This document shows, piece by piece, positions 1-11,559 of a DNA stretch of 64,000 nucleotides (positions are counted from its first letter, which is position 1; every line of letters begins with the position of its first letter). The stretch comes from Scleromitrula shiraiana. Lineage: Eukaryota > Ascomycota > Leotiomycetes > Helotiales > Sclerotiniaceae. The notes under the pieces are model-generated. The model saw nothing but the letters and a program-made list of their open reading frames with translations. It made no database searches and had not been told where the DNA came from. The position numbers and the translations under genes are program-made. The stretch spans positions 2,852,001 through 2,916,000 of the forward strand of contig JABELC010000003.1 in the NCBI GenBank assembly GCA_028455995.1. Reading direction: 5' to 3'.

Positions 1-460
1 CTGACGATGCTGATTAATCGTTTGTAAACTAAAGAATAATTTAATAATTGCTATTGGATAATATTCGAATGTTGGATGGATATCTTCAAAATGTTACAAT
101 CTTGAAACATCCACCAGCATTTCATTTATTCATTTGTACATTTGTTTCTTCTTGGCGGGAAACTGTACTACATAGGCGTTGTTTAAAAATAGATCAAAAT
201 AGAAATAGAACATCATTCGACAAGAACATTTGGAAATCAGATTGAAGATCATTTCAAAGATTTGAAAGCTCCAAGGACAAAGTGAATAACCTCATCAAAT
301 TCATTGCTCAAAATGAATTGATATCTTTTAGATTGGAATCTGATATCAATCCGATCTATGAACAATAATAAGTTATATGCTGTTGTGATCATAGCATTTG
401 AATAATGTGCATTTTGACTTTGTAAGCCTCTCCTATCAAGACTCAAAGAACCACCCACTC

Positions 461-545
461 AATCGAGTCAATCGAGTCAATTCAGTCAATCCGGTCAATC
501 CGGTCAATCCAGTCAATCCAGTCAATCTAGTCAATCCAGTCAATC
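461..545. repeat. 9-bp minisatellite (GTCAATCCA-like)
   Basis: About nine head-to-tail copies of a 9-bp unit of the form GTCAATCCA/GTCAATCGA, with single-base changes between copies (CGA, TTCA, CCG, CCA, CTA). The run sits in non-coding DNA and ends at a CAATCGCTC junction. Confidence 0.85.
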
Positions 546-1535
546 GCTCTTGGAAAGCTATATTCGCCGAAGGACATACCGGTACATAGCGGATACAACC
601 TTGAAATCTTGGAGCGGTCCGAAGAGTATGAGACCAGTAGCAATAGCATCTACAATTGAACCTTCATTATTCGTAAAAAAGAGTACTGCATTCATCTATG
701 CATTATCCAGTGTGCATACAACATACCAAAAGTTGTAGTATGACTCTGCTGCAACCACTTTTCAACCAACCTTTCAAAACAACCCCCTTCAACCTTTCAA
801 TTAACCTACCAACACAACATATGATACATATATACATACATACTTACATACTTACATACATACATACACCTTCCTACCATTGAAGTTTGAACTCTTCTCT
901 TCCTTCGTTATTCCCTTTATATGTTCTTATCTTATTACCGGTGCAGCAGTACTATACTCATGAGTAGAACCCAAATCACATTAGTAACTTTACGTACAAT
1001 TTATTTATTTTATATTCATATGTAAGCACTTTTAAAACATTTTGTTCCTTCTTTTTTTTTATTTTTTTTTCTCCAAACATCTTGTCAATAATCGCAGTTG
1101 CGGGGTCCCTGGTCAATTCACCCTGACCTCCCTCAAAATTTGAACTTTGGTAGAGAACACTCGAGCGTTTGATTTCCTCGGCGCTTCGTAGACAACTCAT
1201 AACTCATAACTCATAACTCGCGCGTCTTGACTCTTTTCAAATTCAAAGACCAAATAATAATACTTTTCTCGTGGTTATTTTTATTAAACCTATAGTCCAA
1301 ATCTGATTGATTTGTGAAATTTCTGTAGTTTTAAAGAAAAAACTACTACGGGCTTCCTAAGAGTTTCCCTCCCCCTTCCCCATTCTTAATAGGAAAGAAA
1401 AGAGCGAACCAAAAAAAAAAAAAAAAAAAAAAATAACCCTTGAATCTTCGTTGCTAAGTTGTTTGGTTTCCATTGAGTTGGAGGCGCGTTGTTGGTGTTT
1501 GTCATTGGATACCTTGTTCCGTTTTCCGTATAGAA

Positions 1536-1634
1536 GAAGGGAGGAAAGAAGGGAAGAAGGGAAGAAGGGAAGAAGGTAAGAAGGGAAGAAGGGAAGAAGG
1601 TAAGAAGGGCAGAAGGGCAGGGCAGAAGGGCAGA
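1536..1634. repeat. Purine minisatellite (GGGAAGAA / GGTAAGAA / GGGCAGAA)
   Basis: Tandem 8-bp units on an all-purine strand, drifting from GGGAAGAA to GGTAAGAA to GGGCAGAA along the array. It is followed by a GA run. No coding frame is supported across it. Confidence 0.85.
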
Positions 1635-2097
1635 GAGAGAGAGAATTAAAAAAAGAGGCCACCGACTACTGTTGGATTACCCTTTATAGCATTTATTATA
1701 TTATATTATACGCAAACGCAACATTGGGAGCACAATACAACAACAACAACAATAACAATAATAATAATAATAATAATCCATAATAATCCATAATACAGTA
1801 CAGTATCTTCGACTTCAAGGTTAATAACGCACGAGCATCTTTTTTCTTGAACACACGTCAAAAAAAAAAAAAGATCAGATCTTTTTTGGATTTGGTTTTC
1901 TAACCCAAATTTCAATTTTAATCCAATCATCATTTCACTTAATTACTTTTACAACAATTGACAAGCGCTTTCGAGTATCATCTTTTTTATTTCATCAATC
2001 TTCACACATCTATCTACCCAAACAAATCCTCTGCGCTCACATCTGAGACCTTACTGCACTCACCTCGAATCCTTATCCCCAACAATCTACCTTGATA

Positions 2098-2163
2098 TAC
2101 AATACAATACATACATACATACATACATACATACATACATACATACATACATACATACATACA
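2098..2163. repeat. (CATA)n microsatellite
   Basis: About fifteen copies of CATA in a row, followed by a degenerate CTACTTA tract. It lies in the presumed 5' leader or promoter of the SH3-domain gene. Length variation between strains would be expected. Confidence 0.9.
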
Positions 2164-2560
2164 CCTACCTACTACTTACTACTTACTACTCACTACTTAC
2201 TACCTGTTATACTAACAGTGAAAGATCTCTCTTCTTGTTCTCTTTCTTTCTTTCTTTCATTCATTCATAATATACTCCAAGAAGAAAAAAAAAGACTCGA
2301 TAATACAAACCTCGGAATTATTTGGACGCTGGGACCATCAGAATTATTATTATTACTATTACTCTTCGAACATACAAAGTTTGATCAACGGGGGGGAACT
2401 CGCTCGTGCGCTAATTCAGCCTTCTTCATCTGGTGTATACCAAAAGCTTGCTGGGCAAGCGATCATTGAGTTTAGAAACATTCTTACGAAACAAGATATT
2501 TTGATACAGTAATCAACCTACAGTTTTCTGGGGTTGATCGCAATTACATATCCCTTCAAG

Positions 2561-4198
2561 ATGGCAGCTGTCATTTCTCCAACATCTTCACCTGCAACAT
2601 CTCCACCACCAATTTCTTCACCTTCAAACCCCAATCATCCTTTATTACCACCATTGAACACTTCACCGACCACCCGACGATCGAATCTGCAACGTCCTAT
2701 ATCTCATGCCTCAAAAAATAGATTATCGCAGTACTCAAATTACTCTGCGCCCTCCCGATCGCGCCCACCTTCGCACATCTTTCCAGTCTTCCACTCTAGC
2801 TTAACATATACGATTGTCCGTGATTTTGCATACCCTCCATTACATCCTATGCACTATGGGCCGCCTCAAGAACCATCCCGACCTCCATCTGGTATGTCGA
2901 CTCCAGCTAGCGAATCGCATAAGCGGTTGTCAGACCCTCCAACTTCTTGGGACAGTCGTGGCTCTTGGGGACCAGGTCCATGGGGCGGTGATGGGTTTAT
3001 GAAAGGAGAACAACTTGCGCCTATACACTTTGGTGATGGTCCACCATGGAGCGAGGACGAGGATCTGCAAAGCCCAGTGGTGGTCAGTTCACGACACAGG
3101 AAACACAAATCATCTGCGGGAGAATATGGGGGTCAGTCCCGGGGTAGAGGCAGATCTGGAAGAGATGGGGAGCGTAGAACAAGTATGCTAAGCCAGGAAA
3201 ATTTTGACGATGATCGAGGATACTTTGCTGGTACAGAGGGTAGTGGTAGTGGAAGGTACTATGTTAATGAAGGAGATGAGGCTAATGGCCCGGGGGGCGA
3301 ATATGTTACGTACTCATCGGAGTTGGCTCGACGGTCAATGCTGGCTCCATATAACGTCCCAGGTCAACGGGATTCGCATTTTGCTGGAATTTTACCCAGC
3401 AGATCATATACGGATGAAAGTGGACAAGATTATCGCTCTGAATCAGATGCTTCAAGTACTACTTCATCACCTGGTATGACAAGGCATGATGAATCGAGAT
3501 ATTCCCGCGACTACCAATTTACAATTGCTTCCCCGGATGAAGAAATGCATGGCAAAGCGGTGGCATTATTCGACTTTCAACGAGAAAATGAAAACGAATT
3601 ACCTTTAGTAGAGGGGCAAGTTATTTGGGTATCATATCGACATGGGCAAGGTTGGCTCGTAGCAGAAGATCCAAAAACACAAGAAAGTGGATTAGTTCCA
3701 GAAGAATACGTTCGATTATTAAGAGATATCCAAGGCGGGTTAAACAGTTTAACAGGACAAGTTGAGCTTGCTAGCCCTGTTGGGGGTGACTCAGGTACCC
3801 CCACACAAGCAGAACACAGCCAAGGATTTGGACACAACCCAAGTTCCAGCAACGGCAGCAACGGATACCAACAACCCGTCGTATCAACCTTCTCAACCTC
3901 CTCCAAAGATTTACATCCATATCCGCAACATCTCCTAGGCACACAGGCAGGACAGGCTCCTCCTCAGGTCATCCATTATCATGGCCAGCGTGGCGGTAGT
4001 CAGGCAAACACTCCAACTATATCGAGTTCTCAAGAAGGACTAATAGATAGACCCAGCAGTCAAGATGCTAATAAGGGGAAATTGGAAGATCCGCCGAGTC
4101 CGGGTATTACGCTTATTTCTAGTCCGCTGCAGGATCTTAAACTTGAACCTTCGGTTGCAGTGAAGAGTCACGAAGCTAAATCTTCGGGTTCTTCGTAG
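2561..4198 (+). CDS. SH3-domain protein, Nbp2-like
   Basis: A single open frame of 545 residues. The start is the first ATG of the frame, in a good context (AAGATGG). The first 100 residues are Ser/Pro-rich, followed by a long, polar, probably disordered region. An SH3 domain lies at about residues 332-387: an ALFDF motif at its start, a conserved GWL in the middle and a GLVPEEYV motif at its end. The C-terminal 150 residues are again low-complexity (Ser/Gln/Pro). One SH3 domain in a long disordered protein resembles fungal Nbp2-type adaptors, which in yeast bring the Ptc1 phosphatase to the HOG and cell-wall MAP kinase pathways. That link is inferred from the domain alone. No intron is needed. 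The gene stands alone between two repeat-rich intergenic regions. Confidence 0.8.
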   Translation: MAAVISPTSSPATSPPPISSPSNPNHPLLPPLNTSPTTRRSNLQRPISHASKNRLSQYSNYSAPSRSRPPSHIFPVFHSSLTYTIVRDFAYPPLHPMHYGPPQEPSRPPSGMSTPASESHKRLSDPPTSWDSRGSWGPGPWGGDGFMKGEQLAPIHFGDGPPWSEDEDLQSPVVVSSRHRKHKSSAGEYGGQSRGRGRSGRDGERRTSMLSQENFDDDRGYFAGTEGSGSGRYYVNEGDEANGPGGEYVTYSSELARRSMLAPYNVPGQRDSHFAGILPSRSYTDESGQDYRSESDASSTTSSPGMTRHDESRYSRDYQFTIASPDEEMHGKAVALFDFQRENENELPLVEGQVIWVSYRHGQGWLVAEDPKTQESGLVPEEYVRLLRDIQGGLNSLTGQVELASPVGGDSGTPTQAEHSQGFGHNPSSSNGSNGYQQPVVSTFSTSSKDLHPYPQHLLGTQAGQAPPQVIHYHGQRGGSQANTPTISSSQEGLIDRPSSQDANKGKLEDPPSPGITLISSPLQDLKLEPSVAVKSHEAKSSGSS

Positions 4199-5243
4199 CA
4201 GTTTGGGATTTTGAGAAGGGATACGAATGCATGATTGAATGGATATGAGTATGGATATGATTGTCTTACGGGAGTTTGGGGATGGATACATAGATAATTT
4301 TTTTGTCATATTCATAAGGATGGGATGGATAAATGGATGAGTTTTATGGGCTTGCTTGCTTGCTATATGACGATATGATAGGATATGATAGGATATGATA
4401 TGATATGATGGGATTGGTGTCTGTCTATCTGTCTAGTAGAAGAAAGGATATGATATGATATGATGTGAAATGATATTGAGACTTCCCCTCTCTCTGTCTC
4501 TTCTCTATTTTTGGGAAAGGAAAGGAAAGGATAGGATAGGATGGATTATTAAATGCAATAAATGATCAGGAATGGAATGGAGTGAATGATAAGGAAAGGC
4601 ATAGGAATAGGAATAGGCATAGGAATAGGCATAGGCATAGGCATAGGAATAGGAATAGGCATAGGAATAGGAAAGGGGAAAGGGGAAAGGAGAAAGAAAC
4701 ATACTTTGTAATGAATCGAATCGAAACGAATCGAATCGAATGAATAGGTTGATGTATGTGGCTTGCTTGCTTGCTTGCATATTATATTGTGTCTGTCTGG
4801 GTGGCTTTATTTAATGTTAACATCTATGTCTTGTCTGTCCTGTCTTGTTTTGTTCATCTTATTTTATGTTTATTTTACTTGCTGTTATGTTTGTTTTTTA
4901 TTTCTTATTCTTATGTTTATTTTTTATTTTTATTGTTATTGTTATTTTGATTTTTGGAATTCTTGGTACAGTACATTAAAAATACCCTGCTTTGCTCGCT
5001 TTACCGGTCTTATATATTAATATTGTTGTTTATTCGATTCTATTATATTGTATTCCTATTGGGTTTTTATTTCTATTTCTATTTCTGTTTCTGCATTTGA
5101 GTTTGAGTCTGAGTTTGAGTTTGAGTTTGAGTTTGTATCGTACAGGAGTGGTTGGTATTGGTATGGTCTGATAGGGTGAGATGGAATAGTAGATTGGGGA
5201 TAGTTTAGGTCGGGGATATAGATATAGATATGGATAAGGATAT

Positions 5244-5278
<35 letters not shown>

Positions 5279-5900
5279 TACATTGCTTTCTATAGTATAG
5301 TATGTATTTGATCTCTTCGGGTTGGGAATGAATGGGGTATGTAGATATTATACCATACATATAACGACTTTGCTCTAAGGTTGCATAAGGAACATCTCCT
5401 TCATTAATCATGAAATTGGGAATGATCAATTTTATCTCCTGCGTCTTATCACTATATTCAACATCTTGTTGGTCAATCTTATGCCTTGATTGAAACTCGG
5501 CATTTGGATGACAGAGGATGGATATTGGCTGTTTTCAGCCTCAATGTTTATTATGACAATGTTTATTATGATATGGAGGCCTCGCTATGGTCTTGCGGCT
5601 CTAATTGGCTGCGATCTAAGCCACAAACCTAACCAATGCTGAATTGCTTCTCATTGCATTAGTTTATTTTGCAAAAGGGCCTCCACCCAAATGAAGATAA
5701 AATCTCACCAATTCCTGCATCCTGCATCACTCACTGATGTTCTATCAACACTTTTTTGCAACAATTTCGCTTGCATCTATCTGTATTGGAGACAGTGAGT
5801 TCTCTAAAGTGAGATTCGACGGCATCCTGCTGGGGAATCTCCAACTCAATCAAAACGAGCGGAGACGTTGATCTCCGCATTTAACACATCAATTACAACC
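4199..5900. repeat. Intergenic region dense in simple repeats
   Basis: No gene seen. The sequence contains GATATGAT repeats (about 4370-4470), a GGAATAGGCATA array (about 4595-4680), GAATC runs (4705-4745), GCTTGCTTGCTTGC, a TGAGTT array (about 5095-5140) and a (TA)n run (about 5247-5276). The 3' UTR of the SH3 gene lies at the left edge. From about 5600 the sequence loses its repeats and looks like the promoter of the next gene. Confidence 0.7.
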
Positions 5901-5965
5901 ATGTATGGCAATTAGGTACGTGATCTTGCAAACATAGTATTAGTTCCTTTCTCATTCCTTTGCAG

Positions 5966-7737
5966 GTAGAAATAGCGACCTTTGCAACAACCCTTTTGAT
6001 TTCACAAACTCTCTTGATTGGGATATTTCTGAACTATTTGAAAATGATCCTTGTTCGGAATTTCTCAATCTCCCCCCCAATGACGAGCCGTGCTCGGTAT
6101 CATATGGAGGTGCTTACAGTACTTCACCTATCATAGCCGATGCCTCGTTTTTCCCGTTTCCATTCGAAATACCTCCAGATGCGTCTGTTCCTGAATTTCA
6201 ATACATGGGCTTGGATTTTGGCCTCACTAATGAACCGTATCACATGTCACCTTCTGCTACAAGCTCTACTTTGGATAACAGTGTTTACCACCAAAATGAA
6301 GACGATTCGATTGTCCAGTCTTTACCTTCTACAAATCCTTCCACTAAGGGTTCCCCACCAGGAAACTCTGATGGTTCGTCCTCCAAGGATGCAAAGTACT
6401 TCTGCACTGTTTGTGGAAAAGGTTGCGCGACAAGTGGGATTCTCCGACGACATGAAAAGATTCATAATCCCAGTCTCAAATGCAGTTTTGCTGGCTGTGC
6501 TCAAAAGCCTTTTGCAGAGCCCAGAGATCTCAATCGACATCTTGAATCCCATGGTATTATCACTGTTCCTGAGGTCTACTTTTGCTCGGCACACGGTTGC
6601 TCCATGGCTCGTACCAGTGGGTACCCAGGTTCAGCCCGACAAGATAATATCAAGCGTCATATCAAAAGAAAACACGCGGAACAAGACATTAAAGTATTAC
6701 GAATTGAAAGACAATAATTGTGTGAAATTTTAAAGGGTGTTGATGAGGTCGCGCATTTTCATCGACGATGTTACAGAATTACGAACAACAGTTTTTACCA
6801 CCATTACACGATACTACTAGCTATTATCACGATCCTCCAAATACCCATCCCGAATCAGAATTACAAAAGGATACGACTGTGAATGAAGAGCCGAATGAGA
6901 AACTGACGCGAGCGGAACGACGAGCTTGGATCTACCGTCAATGGGCCGACCCAAATCATCCTCCCCTTCCAGCGTTAACGGAAGATGATCTATTCGATGC
7001 CGTGCTCTGGGAATTCACCGATATCACCAGCAATGTTTCCGCGCATTTCACGTCCGACTTTAGCTATTTACTAGCTGATCTCTTAAACAGTTTCTTGGAC
7101 GATGACTCAACAAATGACCGGAAATCCTCTACGGAGAAGGTTTTTGATTACCCCAGGCCAAGGGAAGATGACTCTTGTCAAATTCCAGATGATTTCGCCA
7201 TGCAAAGACTCTTGTGGAGCGACAGATACTTTCCGGAGACATGGTTTTCAGAAGAGGAATCCGAAACGCGAAATCAATCTCCTCGGCATGGATCAAGAGG
7301 AAACTACTCTCTCGCAAATGAATCCGGATCGCAAAGTTATTTTCCTCGCATATCAGACCAACGATCAATGCGCATCTACTCTCTCGCATGTCAACTTTCT
7401 GGCACCTATCCGGTATCCCCTTTTGACAGATGGTATTCCAATATCTTATACGACCTCCTCCCCGATATAATTGTCTGGGTAGTTCCCATTGTGTACGGTA
7501 AAAACTTGCGCGAGGATTTCTCGTCCAAGCGGCATTTACAATGTTTGAACCTTCACAGTGGTATCTAACCCAGGTCCTGAGTATGACGCTAAACTGCTCG
7601 TTTGTTCATATCTCTCTCTTGTCTTTCGATTCTTTCCCTGGCTACCAGATAATAGGATCAAGAGCAATTATGAACGACCAATTAGCAACATTGTGCTTTT
7701 GCATCTTGTTGGAGAGAAACCAGCTTATGATTATTAG
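5966..7737 (+). CDS. C2H2 zinc-finger protein, probable transcription factor (5' end unresolved)
   Basis: Coding sequence is clear from about 5966: an acidic N-terminus with an SLDWDISELFEND segment, then three C2H2-type fingers around 6390-6690 (C-x2-C-x12-H-x3-H, then C-x4-C-x12-H-x3-H, then a longer C-x4-C finger ending H-x4-H). I infer an intron at 6694-6776 (GTATTA...ACAG), which joins in phase to a C-terminal region, and a second at 7498-7573, which joins to the final exon with stop at 7737. The first in-frame ATG is at 6205, yet coding character extends upstream of it to an acceptor at 5965. A leader ATG at 5901 runs straight into TAG, so a further 5' exon is likely. The fingers imply nucleic-acid binding; the target is unknown. 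The 6205-6717 frame could alternatively be a separate short gene. Confidence 0.6.
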
Positions 7738-8700
7738 TATCCCTTTGACTCTTGTCAGATATTCTTTGAATTTTTGTACAAAATTCACGTGGCTTACATT
7801 GCCATCCTCCTCCGAAACGACTCGGTCGTCGTCTCAGAGCCCTTTTTTTTTAAAAGACATTCTAAACTCCGCTGCTTGGAGCATCGTCACACACCAAACT
7901 TGCCACGGGGAAAGGGGAGCGGATGTTGGGAGGAGAGATAGAAATAAACTGGGACTGTTGATCTTGAGGCATTGTTACGGGCACCATCTCTTTTCCCCAT
8001 CCCATCAAACCATTTGTGTATATGTTGGGTGGCGGATTCTCCGCAACATCGATGCAACGACGCTCATGCATTATATCTCAGGAAGAGATGAGAAATGCAT
8101 GATTAGACCCGAGTTCCGACCCCGGCTCGTGGGTGAAGTCGTATCGCGAACGCGTAGGGGGATGTCCAGGACCTGAGCGTACGTCCTTTACAAACTGCGA
8201 GGACCCTATTTATATCTTTGTACAACTTGTTGCGCATTGATTATGCATGCATGTCTAAAAACTGCGCGCGGCATGTGATGTCTATAAACTATATGATGAG
8301 ACCGACATGTTCGCTTTTTCTTTTTGTTTTGCCTTTTTTTTTGCGTGGGGAGATTAGCTCCCATGGTGCGATTTCGTTGTAATGAAGTAGAAGTTTGAAA
8401 AGAGAAGAAAATCGATAGCATAAAAAAATCTATTTCTAATGTTGAGATAAATTTTTGAACCATATTTGAATTGAATTATTAAAATATCTGGTTGTTAAAT
8501 TAGGACTTGGACAATGAAAACAGATAACTCCAAGTTTGCAAAAAACATTGGTTTGATAGCCAACATATCCCTAAGTGAATTCTCTCGATCGAAGAACAGA
8601 TCAAATAACAACATCTCTCCCATGTAACATCTAGACAACTACTCAACTCCATGTTTCCACTCTTGAAAATAAATTCCGTTGCTATCCAATATAGAATTCA
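7738..8700. other. Intergenic, convergent gene ends
   Basis: No supported gene. The open frames here lack family signals or proper starts. The 8200-8700 part is AT-rich and presumably holds the 3' ends of the zinc-finger gene (+) and the M48 peptidase gene (-). Confidence 0.55.
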
Positions 8701-10151
8701 TCAAATGCGTCTCTTTGGTTTCTTGGGGCCGGAGTTCAACCTTCTTGCGAGGTGAAGCTTCTGTTTATTTGAACCACGTCTATGTTTAGCTGGATTCGAA
8801 GGCCAACTGGGGGGTTTCGCCACTTGAGTTTTTGGTTTTCCCAGATTTTTGGAGCTGTCAGGCTTGCTACTTTTGTCTTGTGACTGAAGGCTCACAACTG
8901 ATTCTATCAAAGTGGAATCAGGGTTGTCAATCTCATCACGATCGAGTGCTCTTTCCCTCATCACATATTCTTTTATACGTTCGAGTCTATTTATTGCCTG
9001 CGAGAGTCAATCAGATACTGCTGTCTTGCTCCGTATATGATACTTACAGATGGATGCGTGCAGTATTCTGGGCTCGTATCTAGTGGGTTCTTTGCTTCAA
9101 ACTTGCATAAATCTTCTCTCCATTCTATGCACGCCTGATCGTTATATCCCGCCGCTCTCATAAGCAAGAATCCAAAATGATCAGCCTCATACTCATGAAG
9201 TCTCTTCTGTGCATAGTATCCCACATCAATTTTATATGCCATCCAATGGCAGAGCTGCGTGAGGCGAACATTAAGAAACCGCGTGGCGATGTGTTTACCA
9301 GAAATATGCTCCAAAGCTTTTGCGGCCTGCTTATAGAAATTACCCCGCTTGTCAATGGGCCACATTATCTCGTTATGCCCCTTTAGAATGTGACCTATTT
9401 CATGACCTATAATATAAGCCAAATGATCATCTCTCCAACCAATATCAAACAGTCCACTATCAATAGTAATCCTTCCATCGATCCATGCAAATGCATTTCG
9501 ACCTCCTGAGAATGTGTGAGTTCTTTTGTCCTCGCATTTGGAAGCTTCCCATGAGAACCTACGCGGATGATGAACAACGTAAATATTCTCGATCTTATAT
9601 TGAGCTTTCAACGCAGCATTAAGTCTCTTTTGAATATTCCTCACCCTCTGACTCTCAATGCAGTACGAGGGTAGAATATTATAGCCATGCGCCATACGTT
9701 GTTCCGCCTCATGTCGATTACGATTCCAAACGTCTCTATGCGTAGAATTGTCAGAACATTACCCAGAACATCATAGAAGCACAATCACAAAAAACTACCG
9801 TCTTTCTCGAAAGCTAGCAACTCACTGAGATATCTGTTCTGCGTTTTTCTCGACCAATTGGTATACATGCGAATAATATGACGACCCGGTGAGTTTATCA
9901 GCCTTTTCTAATTGTTCAATCAAGTCTTTACTGCGATCGGGTAATTTCTTTCGAGCTTTGTATTTTTCATTTCTCCAAATGGCCAAGTATGCATCGTGAT
10001 CACTCAATTGACCTCTGGAGCGTGTCTGTTGTTTGCTAAAATTGGAAGGGAAATGATTGACAGTAGTAGATAAGAGTAGATTGCTCATACCACCAGTAGT
10101 AACATTATACAGCCGACGTATTGGGGGGCGTAGTATAGTCTGATATGGCAT
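8701..10151 (-). CDS. M48-family zinc metallopeptidase (OMA1-like)
   Basis: Three exons: 10151-9826, 9735-9048 and 8997-8701, which sum to 1,311 nt (436 residues). The introns (90 and 50 bp) have GTGAGT and GTAAGT donors and CTGAC/TTGAC branch sites. The zinc site HEIGH lies at about residue 220, and a downstream HEYEAD motif supplies the third ligand glutamate, as in peptidase family M48. The N-terminus is basic and Ser/Thr-rich, so mitochondrial import is possible. OMA1 itself is an inner-membrane peptidase, but I see no clear membrane helix here, so this may be a soluble paralogue. The C-terminal 80 residues are Lys/Arg/Pro-rich and lie outside the peptidase fold. Substrate unknown. Confidence 0.82.
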
Positions 10152-11559
10152 TGTGAATCATCTAGTGCACATACGGGTATACATAAACTTTCAAGGCTGT
10201 TAGTTGTAGATGAACAGGATTTAGAGATGGAAATGGGCGGGGGTGCGGGGTTGACGAAGGTATTAAATACCTGGCTATAAAAATAACATGCAAGTTAGCC
10301 AAGGGGTACAGGGTTCGAGTAGAAATTAACACATTTCACACACATCCTTCCGCTGGTATGCCAGTTGTACCATTTTGGGTTTGCCGAGTATGTACAGTAC
10401 ATGACAGTAGCAGCCCAGTATGAAACAGAGACAGCCAAGCCAAGCAAGCCAGCGAGGCCAGCCAGCCAGCCATCCAATTGCCTAGTTGACTGATAAATAT
10501 CATGAATCAAATTCATGATTGGAATCATTGTAGCTGACATCCCAACTTCTTTCGCAGATAACTCGAAGGAGTTCATTCCACTAACGGTTGCACTGCATCT
10601 GATGGCGTGTTCTCTCTGTTCGTGGAACGTCTACTAGTAGGTACTATTTGAATAAGCCATTTTCTAATGTCTGTTCACAAATGGAATTTAAGTGAATCCA
10701 TTTCCAAAGTCTGTTTAAAATATAGATATTCAAATGAATTTAAACCCAATTTGCTTTGAATATCTATAGCATGATTGTTATTATTATTATTATTATAATA
10801 TTAAATATATACAGTATAATTGATTGTTATATTAGTACGGTAAACCATATCTCACTAAATATTAATACCACTACAAAACCACATGACGCCACAACGCCTC
10901 ACGTGGCTAACGTCTTTCTTATTATAGTTCTAGATGACGACAGTGAATATAAAAAACATACAAATGTACGAATGTTCAATCAACCAATTTAATTGAAAAT
11001 TGAATAAATAAATTTGTAAGTAATGAGTGAATCACTCAAATTCATCGTGAGTACAAGTGACAATTCCTGTTGCCTCGTCGGATCATCAAATTTTTCTGAG
11101 TTCTAGCTAAAGTACCGTACATACTGGTGTCCAGTACCAATGTAATATAAATATGAGGCTATCTTCCCTCGTATCTACAACTTCAACTTTCCCTTCAATT
11201 TCATATCCTTTTTTTTAGAGATCAACCAATTTTCGTGACATCGCGACATCGCGACAATATCGCAGTCGCCAGCAGGCACTTCTTACCAATTTGTACGGGG
11301 ACGGTCGCAACTGCAAGACCTGTAAGTCACTACTGTGAGTACGGGTCTTCAAGTTCGTTGCGATATTTTATCTATTTAAAGGCTTCTTTTCTTCCCTCCA
11401 ATCTCAACTTCCATTTATTCTACATCACAAAACTTCTACCACAAACTTTCTTCTCAACAACTACATACTCTTTAAGGACTCTACAAACACTACGATACTC
11501 CACGAACTCTCCAAGAACTTTACATACTCTTCAACTAATCGATCTCGAACACCACGATT
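10152..11559. other. AT-rich intergenic region
   Basis: No gene supported. It contains a CCAGC-rich patch near 10440-10480, one block of the ATTCAAA/TTTGAAT repeat family (about 10645-10755), a (TTA)n tract near 10780-10800 and, from about 11140, a TATAAATA box followed by a CT-rich leader that suits the promoter of the kinase gene starting at 11560. Confidence 0.55.

Larger units (their letters stand above)
1..2560. other. Repeat-rich upstream intergenic region
   Basis: No protein-coding gene could be supported here; the open frames are short and mostly made of low-complexity sequence. The stretch holds several simple repeats: a GTCAAT minisatellite, CATA runs at about 820-872 and 2098-2163, a poly-A run at 1411-1433, a GGGAAGAA minisatellite and AAC/AAT runs near 1738-1790. 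The last 400 bases are CT-rich and probably contain the promoter and 5' leader of the SH3 gene that starts at 2561. Confidence 0.6.

Noticed and set aside
4756..5020. Hydrophobic open frames (Leu/Phe/Tyr/Cys) at 4.8-5.0 kb
   Set aside because: Produced by T-rich low-complexity repeats, with no conserved motif and overlapping frames of equal length.
7541..8176. A 211-residue open frame after the zinc-finger gene
   Set aside because: It starts in the intron and last exon of the zinc-finger gene in another frame and has no family signal.
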